A stretch of 11,930 nucleotides of DNA from Bacteroidota bacterium (lineage in GTDB: Bacteria > Bacteroidota > Bacteroidia > Chitinophagales > Chitinophagaceae), in the NCBI GenBank assembly GCA_023411775.1, contig JAEYOL010000280.1, positions 1 to 11,930 of the forward strand, given 5' to 3'. This document shows positions 1 through 8,300 of this stretch, piece after piece (positions within the stretch are counted from its first letter, which is position 1; each line of letters begins with the position of its first letter). The notes below the pieces were generated by a model. The model was not told the DNA's origin. It worked only from the letters and a program-made list of their open reading frames with translations, and did not search any database. The translations under genes and the position numbers were made by a program.

Positions 1-83
1 TTTTCAAATCCGAAACCCATACAAATCACACCAGCGAAAATAGGAGCTGCTATCAGAAAAAGGTTTTTCAATGGAGTTTTCAT
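1..83 (-). CDS. N-terminal fragment of a predicted exported or membrane-anchored protein (partial)
   Basis: An open frame starts at the ATG complementary to 81-83 and runs off the left edge, giving 27 complete codons. The start reads MKTPLKNLFLIAAPIFAG. It has two lysines, then a hydrophobic stretch from about residue 8 to residue 20, and then Cys21. This looks like a Sec signal peptide or an N-terminal membrane anchor. The residues before the Cys (GVI) do not fit a good lipobox, so a lipoprotein is less likely. No Shine-Dalgarno sequence is visible upstream. The family cannot be identified because only the leader is present, and chance coding cannot be excluded over so short a stretch. The gene is divergent from the cupin at 629. 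Confidence 0.5.
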   Translation of the reverse strand, partial: MKTPLKNLFLIAAPIFAGVICMGFGFE

Positions 84-282
84 AGGCTGCAAAGTTGAAA
101 CAAAATCCCTTTCGATGCTTAATCAGAGTGGTAATTGCTTCCTAAAATGTAATTCCCTTAACATTTGCAGATAGGTTTATATATATGGCAACTTTTAGAA
201 ATACCTACAATCCTGGTTTACAATACAGAGTTAGGATGAGGCTTTTGTAGTTTGTAACCGCAGAAAATCTGATATAAAGTAC

Positions 283-321
283 AAAAAAAGAGGGGTGGAT
301 AGAAATCCTCCCCCGGTTTTT
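283..321. terminator. Orphan bidirectional terminator-like hairpin
   Basis: The left arm is 292-300 (GGGGTGGAT) and the right arm is 305-313 (ATCCTCCCC). They pair over 9 positions with one T-T mismatch (296/309) and an AGAA loop at 301-304. On the plus strand the stem is followed after 3 nt by five T (317-321). On the minus strand it is followed after 2 nt by seven T (complement of A283-A289). It therefore resembles an intrinsic terminator in both directions. No recognised gene ends at it on either side, which suggests an unannotated short transcript or a remnant. The call rests on pairing and the T-tracts only. Confidence 0.45.
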
Positions 322-442
322 AAAATCCAATATCCTATGAAAATCTACTGGAATGAAGGCAAAACCAATACCAATTTTTATTAAACGGAAATCCCGGAGC
401 CAGTGAGTATTATTTTACACACTTGATTAAAAAGTGAAGTAA

Positions 443-478
443 ATAATGGGGAATACTATTCATGAAACAGCCCATTAT
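443..478. repeat. Nested inverted repeat, possible regulatory site
   Basis: ATAATGGG at 443-450 is perfectly complementary to CCCATTAT at 471-478 across a 20-nt spacer. Inside the spacer, directly after the left arm, lies a second perfect palindrome, GAATACTATTC (451-461, 5-bp arms around one C). The structure lies about 150 nt upstream of the cupin start. It could be an operator for a dimeric regulator or an RNA stem. No regulator is recognised for it, and an 8-bp inverted repeat can arise by chance in AT-rich DNA. Confidence 0.3.
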
Positions 479-628
479 GATTCAGTCAATTAGAAAAGAC
501 AGCCCCCCGGTCCGATTTTCTAAGTGTTTTTCCATGTAGTTTTTATGGGCATGTTGTTTGTCTTAATGCGTTTAGCCGGCACATGCTAACTAAAAACCTC
601 TGCCGCAACAGATCTAAAAACACCAGAC

Positions 629-1033
629 ATGGAAATACGAAGAAATGAAGCGACAATCAACCGTCCTGAAGGGGACCGCGTTTTAAATGCGCCATACCTG
701 TTTATCGATATCCCTTCTTTTATCGAACAGGTTAAACAGGAAAAAGCATGGGAGAAAAACGACCGCAACGGGATTACGGTTTTTAAATCCGACCAGGTAA
801 CCATCGTCGTAACTGCATTGCAGGCCGGTGCTGAAATCACGGAGAACACCGTTGACGGGTTGCTGACAGTACAATTAATGAAGGGCGATGCCCGTATAAA
901 AACCCCGGGCGGCGATATTAATATGCAAGCGGGCCAGATAATCAGCTTTCACCCAGGTGTGCCTCATTCAGTAACGGCGATCTCAGATGCCGTGTTCCTG
1001 CTTAGCAACTACACGATGGATGAGAGGAAATGA
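629..1033 (+). CDS. Small single-domain cupin protein, metal ligands largely lost
   Basis: A 134-residue protein with no signal peptide, so probably cytoplasmic. Residues about 55-127 fit a single conserved beta-barrel cupin: strands around 57-66, the motif-1 region at 68-86 and the motif-2 region at 102-126 (GQIISFHPGVPHSV). In motif 1 the usual HxH(x)3-4E is replaced by ITENTVDG (70-77), leaving no histidine there. Motif 2 keeps Pro109-Gly110 and His113, plus His108. A metal-dependent dioxygenase or isomerase role is therefore unlikely, and small-molecule binding or a structural role is possible. The N-terminal block (NRPEGDR at 11-17, AWEKNDRNGITVFK at 40-53) matches my recollection of a small cupin family common in Bacteroidota with no assigned function. 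The ATG at 629 is the natural start. No Shine-Dalgarno sequence precedes it. The gene is convergent with the minus-strand kinase, with 13 nt between the stops and no hairpin in the gap. Confidence 0.88.
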   Translation: MEIRRNEATINRPEGDRVLNAPYLFIDIPSFIEQVKQEKAWEKNDRNGITVFKSDQVTIVVTALQAGAEITENTVDGLLTVQLMKGDARIKTPGGDINMQAGQIISFHPGVPHSVTAISDAVFLLSNYTMDERK

Positions 1034-1046
1034 TCGACAAAATATT

Positions 1047-2339
1047 TTAAGCGGGTTTATTATTTAGTTCTTTGTCGGGAAATCCTACCATAAATACGGA
1101 ACCTTTTCCCTGCGCACTCGTGGCGGTAATAAAACCGCTGTGCTTTTCTGCGATCTTTTTACAAATAGAAAGCCCAACACCTGAGCCTTCAAATTCATGA
1201 TAACTGTGCAAACGTTTAAATACTACAAAGATTTCCTTGGCGTAGTTTTCATCGAATCCAATGCCATTGTCTTCTACTGAAACCACCCAATAAAACGAGG
1301 CCACAGGATTTTCAACGTATTGTCTCAGGTCTTCAGCATTCATTTTTACCGCGGAAATCCGAATCTCCGGCGGAGTATCCTTTTTCCTGAACTTGATGGC
1401 ATTGCCCAGCAGGTTGTAGAATAGCTGCTGCACCAGTCCCGGTATCGCCCAGATAACCGGCAGCTTAGAAATATGAATAATAGCTTTTGTTCTTTCGATC
1501 TCAATTTCCATTTCGCCCTTTACTTCCATTAGCAGGCGGGTGAGGTCAGTTAACTTGAAATCAGAGGAACCCATCGAATGCCTCGAAAAACTCAACAGGT
1601 CGTTGATCAGGGATTGCATTCGCTTCGATGACCCGATGATCTTCTGAAAATACTTTGTGGTCTCTTCATCATGATTATTTCTCATCAAAATCTTATCGCT
1701 GAATACCTGGATCTTGCGTAAAGGTTCCTGCAGGTCATGTGAGGCTACATAGGCAAACTGGTCAAGTTCTTCATTGATCGCTTTCAGGTGAGCATTATTC
1801 TCTACGAGCTGCGCATTGAGGAGTTTTATCTTTTCTTCAGAAGCTTTTCTTTCCTCGATCTCTTTTTGCAGGGAACGGTTAGCTGCCAACAGTTTTTTTT
1901 CGTGCTGCATCAACTGCTGGTTTTTCCGATACAACTCTACAAACACCCCCACTTTTACCCTAAGCAAATCAGGATTGATAGGCTTATAAATATAATCCAC
2001 ACCACCTGTACGGTAGCCCTTGAAAATGATGTCCTCGTCGTAGTTATGCGCAGTAATAAAAATGATGGGAATGCTTTTCAGCTTCTCCCGTTCATAGATG
2101 ATCGCTGCGGTCTCAAAACCATTGAGGTCGGGCATCTGCACATCCATCAGGATCAGGGAAAAATCGTGCTGCTGCAACAGAATTTTCAGCGCCGCCCTGC
2201 CCGAATTGGCTTTTACGATCGTGTAATTATCTTTTTCAAGGACGGCTTCGATCGAGAACAGGTTATCTTCCCGGTCATCGATGACCAGGATCTTGATATC
2301 CGTTTTTGCTAATGTACGATGTATAGAAGCTGTATCCAT
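1047..2339 (-). CDS. Receiver-histidine kinase (REC-HisKA-HATPase_c), cytoplasmic
   Basis: A 430-residue kinase with its receiver at the N-terminus. REC spans about 15-135, with acidic pocket Asp21/Asp22, phospho-acceptor Asp66 (LILMDVQMP), Thr96 and Lys119 (YIYKP). A charged coiled coil (about 138-192) leads into HisKA, with phosphorylatable His201 in YVASHDLQEPLRK. HATPase_c follows: N-box Asn313 (LLGNAIKF), G1 box Asp357-Asn-Gly, F box around 370-374 and G2 box GSGVGL (385-390). All catalytic residues are present. No membrane segment is seen. The protein should autophosphorylate and pass phosphate to its own or a partner receiver, with the upstream REC possibly gating the kinase. It is the second gene of an operon: its ATG lies 6 nt after the stop of the giant poly-HAMP kinase, so the two are probably co-transcribed and may work together. 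No output domain is present, so the final target is unknown. Confidence 0.95.
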   Translation of the reverse strand: MDTASIHRTLAKTDIKILVIDDREDNLFSIEAVLEKDNYTIVKANSGRAALKILLQQHDFSLILMDVQMPDLNGFETAAIIYEREKLKSIPIIFITAHNYDEDIIFKGYRTGGVDYIYKPINPDLLRVKVGVFVELYRKNQQLMQHEKKLLAANRSLQKEIEERKASEEKIKLLNAQLVENNAHLKAINEELDQFAYVASHDLQEPLRKIQVFSDKILMRNNHDEETTKYFQKIIGSSKRMQSLINDLLSFSRHSMGSSDFKLTDLTRLLMEVKGEMEIEIERTKAIIHISKLPVIWAIPGLVQQLFYNLLGNAIKFRKKDTPPEIRISAVKMNAEDLRQYVENPVASFYWVVSVEDNGIGFDENYAKEIFVVFKRLHSYHEFEGSGVGLSICKKIAEKHSGFITATSAQGKGSVFMVGFPDKELNNKPA

Positions 2340-2345
2340 CTGTGC

Positions 2346-5300
2346 CTATTTATATAACCACACTCTCATAAGCGATAGCAACTGGTCAATTTTTACGGGC
2401 TTGGTTATATAATCAGAGGCGCCTGCTTCAATGCATTTCTCCCTGTCGCCCTTCATCGCTTTGGCCGTTACGGCAATGATGGGGAGCGAAGTATTTTTAT
2501 GCTCACGTCGGATCTTTTGCGTGGTTTCATACCCATCCATTTCCGGCATCATGATATCCATCAGCACGATGTCGATATCGTCGCTTTCCTCGAGGATGCT
2601 CATTGCCTCGCGACCACTTTCGGCAGTAACCGTCTGAATTTTATAACGCTCGAATGCCGTTGTCAACGCAAACAAATTACGAACATCGTCATCAACCACC
2701 AACACTTTCTTATTGGTGAGCACATCGTTCTTCGAACGCAGGTTTTCGATCAGACGTCTTTTTTCAGGCAACAGGTCTTTATGATCGATATGCAGCATCA
2801 TGACGGTTTCCTCGAGTAAAAGGTCGAGCGAGCTGACATCTTTAAGTAAGATCCGGTTGGCAAACTGCTTCAATTGCGTTCTCTCTTTCGGTGAAAAATC
2901 ACGGGCAGAGTACACCAAAATGGGGATCATTTGCTTTTTGCTGTTGGTGCTGATCTGTGACACCAGTTCCAGCCCACTGATATCCGGGAGCATATAATCC
3001 ACGATCACACAATCGTATTCTTTTTCCCTGATCATCTGCAAAGCGCCATGGCCGGTACTAGCTACGTCTATGCCGATAAGATCGCCATTTTCCAGGATAC
3101 GGCTCACATGCGAGGAGTCAAACTCGTTGTCCTCGATGATCAGCAATTGCTTTTGCCTGATACTATTGAAGCTTACAATATCGTCGAACAAATCATCCAG
3201 CGCATCGGTACTAAGCGGCTTCAAATTAAAGCTACGGGCCCCGCGGTGCATGGCCAGCAGGCGATTTTCTTCGCCTGATATGAGGTGAACCGGAATATGC
3301 CTGAAATTGATGTCATTCTTAAATAAGTCCAGGATACGCCAGCCACTGGCATCGGGCAATTTCACATCAAGGGTGATCGCGATGGGACAGAATTTATTGA
3401 CCAGGTCGAACACTGACCCGAAACTGGTAGCCACTACTACCCGCAGGTCAAGTTCATGCGCTTTTTCGATCATTATCTTTCCAAAACGCGGATCATCCTC
3501 GATCACCAGCACCACCTTATCACCGGCAACGATATTGTTTCGATCATCTCCCATTTCATTGATGATCTCATTGAGTGCATCGAGGTCTTTGGTTTCATTT
3601 TTTTTGATCGTCGGGACAGACTGAATGATCTCAGTTTCCTCCATTCCCTCTCCCAACTTATACTCGCTTATTTTCAGTGCGCTTTGTTTTTCCTTTTTCA
3701 CCATCCCCGGGTTATAATCGATCGGCAGGTATAAGGTAAACACACTTCCCTCCCCTACCTCACTCTGGAGTTCGATGGTACCACCCAAAAGATCGGCCAG
3801 GCCGCGGCTGATGGACAATCCAAGACCGGTGCCACCATACTTACGGCTGGTAGAACCTTCGGCTTGTTGAAAGGCTTCGAAAATGATATTCTGTTTTTCT
3901 TTTGAGATACCAATACCGGTGTCCTTGATCTCAAATGCTACTACCTTTTTGGCATTGTCGAGACTAGAAGTCTGACGCCATCCTTTCTCCGCCTCGTAGA
4001 TCCGGAACACTACTTCTCCCTTCTCCGTAAACTTAAATGCGTTCGACAAAAGATTCTTGAGGATCTGGTTAAGTCGTTGCGCATCCGTTTCCAGGCTGGC
4101 CGGGAGTTGTTCATCGAGCTCGATCTTGAAGCGCAGGTTCCTGTTTTCTGAAATATGTTTGAAAGTTGTCTCCACGAAAGTGGTGATCTCTGAAAAGGGC
4201 AAATTGATAAAATCGGTGGAAATATAACCTGATTCGATCTTTGAAAGATCGAGTATATCATTAATCAGTTGTATGAGGTCATCGCCGCAACTATGAATTG
4301 TTTTGGCATAGCTCACCTGCTTGTCGTTTAGATTTCCATCATGGTTCTCATATAATTGCTGGGCAACGATGAGCAGGGAGATCAAAGGCGTGCGCAATTC
4401 ATGCGACATGTTTGCAAGGAACTCGGATTTATACTTCGACGTAAGTTGTAGCTGTTCGGCTTTTTCTTCCAGCGACAACCGCGCTTCTTCCACTTCCTTG
4501 TTCTTGGCTTCAACTTCCTCTTTTTGCTTCACCAGCAGGTGTGCTTTATCCTGCAATTCTTCGTTGGTACGTCTGAGCTCGTCGGCAAGGGACTGTGATT
4601 GTACCAGCAGGCTTTCCGTCCTGGTATTGGCTTCGATCGTATTCAACACGATACCGATACTTTCGGTAAGCTGGCTGAGAACATCAAGGTGTATATCGGT
4701 GAAGGTTTCAAAGGAAGCCAGTTCAATGACCGCTTTTATTTCCTTTTCAAATAAAACCGGTAACACTACCAGGTTAACCGGCGAGGACTTACCGAGTCCT
4801 GAACCGATCTTGAGATAATTCTTTGGAACGTTTGTCAAAAGGATACGTTCTTTCTCCAAAGCGCACTGTCCAACCAGCCCTTCTCCAAGTGAGAATTCTT
4901 TAGAAGCCTTTACTTCATCCCCATATGCATAGGCCGCAAATAATTTGAGTTTGGGTTCTTTTGAAACATCATCCTGTTCCAAAATATAGAACATACCTTT
5001 TTGCGCGTTGACCACCTGTGCCAGTTCAGAAAGGATACGACGTGTAACAGTGTTGAGATCTTTTTGCCCCTGCAACATCTGCGTAAACTTGGCCAGGTTG
5101 GATTTGAGCCAGTCCTGTTCCTGGTTTTTCTGCGTGGTTTGTTTCAGGTTGGCGATCATCTGGTTGATGGTATCTTTCAAGGCTTCCACCTCACCCTGTG
5201 CTTCCACGCGGATTCGTTGGGTAAGATCACCTTTTGTAACCGCGCTGGCCACTTCAGAGATCGCACGTACCTGCGTGGTCAGGTTTTCCGCCAACTGGTT

Positions 5301-8300
5301 TACGTTTTCAGTCAGGTTTTTCCATATACCTGAAGCACCGGGCACCGAAGCCTGTCCACCCAGACGTCCTTCCACACCCACTTCACGCGCCACGTTGGTT
5401 ACCTGGTCGGCAAATAACGCAAGAGTGTCGATCATTTCGTTGATCGTATCGATGAGCTCGGCTACCTCACCCCTGGAAACGATGGAAAGTTTTTGTTTCA
5501 GATTACCCGTTGCCACCGCGGTCACTACTTTCGCGATACCACGTACCTGGTTGGTAAGGTTGGAGGCCATCATGTTTACCGAATCGGTAAGATCCTTCCA
5601 GGTACCAGCCACGCCCTGCACTTCGGCCTGTCCACCGAGTTTACCATCGGTACCCACTTCACGAGCCACACGGGTAACCTCGTACGCAAAGGAGTTAAGC
5701 TGGTCCACCATCGTATTGATGGTGTTTTTCAATTCAAATATTTCACCCTGTACATCGATCGTTACTTTCTTGGTAAGGTCACCCGATGCCACAGCTTTCG
5801 TTACCTCCGCGATATTACGCACCTGCCCGGTCAGGTTACCCGTCATCTGGTTCACCGAGTCGGTCAAATCTTTCCAGGTACCTGCCACACCGGGTACAAA
5901 TGCCTGTCCACCGAGTTTACCATCTGTACCCACTTCACGTGCCACACGCGTTACTTCCGATGCGAAGGCACGCAACTGGTCCACCATCGTATTCAGTGTT
6001 TCTTTCAACTGCAGGATCTCACCGCGTACATCCACCGTAATTTTTCTAGACATATCCCCGTTGGCTACCGCGATCGCCACGTCGGCGATATTTCTTACCT
6101 GTGCGGTAAGGTTACCTGCCATCTGGTTTACTGAGTCGGTCAAATCTTTCCAGGTACCTGCCACACCAGGTACATTCGCCTGGCCACCAAGCTTACCTTC
6201 CGTACCCACTTCACGTGCCACGCGGGTTACCTCCGAGGCGAAGGCCCGGAGCTGTTCCACCATCGTGTTGATCGTATTCTTCAGTTCGAGGATCTCGCCT
6301 TTCACATCCACTTCGATCTTCCGCGACAGGTCACCGTTCGCCACCGCAGTAGTTACCTCGGCGATATTTCTCACCTGGGAGGTAAGGTTGGATGCCATCT
6401 TATTTACCGAGTCGGTGAGATCCTTCCAAAGACCTTCCACACCGGGTACATCCGCCTGGCCACCTAATTTACCCTCACTACCTACCTCGCGTGCCACCCG
6501 GAATACCTCGGAACCGAATGAGTTAAGCTGATCCACCATCGTGTTGATGGTATTTTTCAATTCAAGGATCTCTCCTTTTACATCCACGGTGATTTTTCTT
6601 GACAGGTCGCCTTTCGCCACCGCTGTAGTTACTTCCGCAATATTTCTCACTTGGGCAGTAAGGTTGGATCCCATCTGGTTTACCGAGTCCGTCAAATCTT
6701 TCCAGGTACCACCCACACCCTGCACCTTAGCCTGGCCACCGAGTTTACCTTCCGTACCCACTTCCAGCGCCACACGGGTTACTTCCGATGCAAAGGAGTT
6801 GAGCTGATCCACCATCGTGTTGATCGTATTCTTCAACTCAAGGATCTCACCCGCTACATTCACTGTGATCTTCTTTGAAAGGTCACCCGTTGCCACAGCG
6901 GTTGTTACATCCGCAATATTTCTTACCTGGGCGGTGAGGTTTGAGGCCATCTGGTTTACCGACTCTGTTAAGTCTTTCCAGGTACCACCTACATCCTGCA
7001 CTTTAGCCTGTCCGCCAAGTTTACCTTCGGTACCTACTTCAAGCGCCACACGTGTTACTTCCGATGCAAAGGAGTTGAGCTGATCCACCATCGTGTTGAT
7101 CGTATTTTTCAACTCGAGGATCTCACCTTTTACATCCACCGTAATCTTTCTCGACAGGTCACCTTTCGCAACCGCTGTCGTCACTTCCGCGATATTTCTT
7201 ACCTGCGCGGTCAGGTTGCCCGCCATCTGGTTCACCGAATCGGTGAGATCTTTCCATACACCACCTATACCTTTTACTGTTGCCTGTCCGCCGAGTTTAC
7301 CCTCACTACCCACTTCACGAGCCACACGGGTTACCTCAACAGAAAATGAATTCAACTGGTCAACCATGGTGTTGATCGTGTTCTTCAATTCGAGGATCTC
7401 CCCTTTTACATCCACGGTGATCTTTCTTGACAGGTCACCCCGCGCCACCGCGGTGGTTAACTCTGCAATATTCCTTACCTGTCCCGTCAGGTTGGAAGCC
7501 ATCTGGTTTACCGAGTCGGTCAAATCTTTCCTGGTACCTGCCACACCCTGTACTTCAGCCTGGCCACCCAGTTTTCCATCGGTACCCACCTCACGTGCCA
7601 CACGCGTCACTTCCGAAGAGAATGAGTTGAGCTGATCCACCATCGTGTTGATCGTATCCTTCAGTTCAAGGATCTCACCCTGCACATCCACCGTGATCTT
7701 CTTACGGAGGTCACCTTTTGCCACAGCCGTCGTTACTTCGGCGATATTTCTTACTTGTGCGGTCAGGTTACCAGCCATCTGGTTTACCGAATCGGTGAGG
7801 TCTTTCCATACACCTGCTACGCCTTTCACTTTTGCCTGGCCACCCAGCTTACCTTCACTGCCCACTTCCCTTGCCACACGGGTTACCTCCATGGAAAACA
7901 GGTTGAGCTGTTTAACCATGTCATTTACTTCCGCCGCGATTTTGGCAAACTCACCCTGTAGAACGTGATCTCCGATACGAAGCGGCATTTCCTGTGACAG
8001 GTTTCCTTTTGCCACGGAGCTGATCACGTGGGCGATCTCGATGGTGGGGTGAACGAGATCAGAGATCAGGCTATTGATCGCTTCCACGCTTGAAGACCAT
8101 GATCCTTTGGCGTAGCGGGGCAAACTTACCCGGTGGTTCAGGTGACCTTTTCTTCCGATCGTATTTCGGGCCTGGTTAAGTTCTTCTACCAGGTTTTCGT
8201 TGAGGGAGATAATTTCATTTAATACATCGCAGATCTTACCGCTGACCCCGATCTTATCGATCGGCATACGCACCGAGAAATTACCGCTTCTTACTTCGGT

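Larger units (their letters stand above)
84..628. other. 545-nt gene-free region between divergent genes
   Basis: No long open frame is present on either strand. It contains a terminator-like hairpin (283-321), a nested inverted repeat (443-478) and an AT-rich tract at about 176-187. Three tiny plus-strand frames were noted: 185-250 (21 aa), 337-384 (15 aa) and 462-539 (25 aa). None has a convincing ribosome binding site or recognisable content. One stretch at about 360-438 reads protein-like in one frame (RQNQYQFLLNGNPG...), but it is interrupted upstream by a stop, so it could be a decayed gene remnant. The region presumably carries promoters for the divergent genes at 83 (minus) and 629 (plus). 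Confidence 0.5.

Noticed and set aside
185..250. 21-codon plus-strand frame (also 337-384 and 462-539) as peptide genes
   Set aside because: They are very short, with no ribosome binding site, no conserved feature and no codon signal. They are kept only as context for the orphan hairpin.
537..544. TAGTTTTT as a -7 promoter box for the cupin
   Set aside because: It resembles TAnnTTTG at seven of eight positions, but the upstream element has TTT rather than TTG at the right spacing. In AT-rich DNA this is too weak to call.
1034..1046. Terminator between the convergent cupin and kinase genes
   Set aside because: The 13-nt gap is AT-rich but has no inverted repeat, so no terminator can be supported.
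5008..6531. A 507-codon plus-strand open frame opposite the HAMP repeats, with further shorter ones up to 7968
   Set aside because: They are antisense shadows of the repetitive coding sequence. Their translations repeat with the same 276-nt period and match no protein fold, while the minus-strand frame is a clear kinase.
5112..7871. CRISPR-like or satellite array suggested by regular repeats
   Set aside because: The repeats are 276 bp, contiguous, lack unique spacers and stay in one open reading frame coding for HAMP units.
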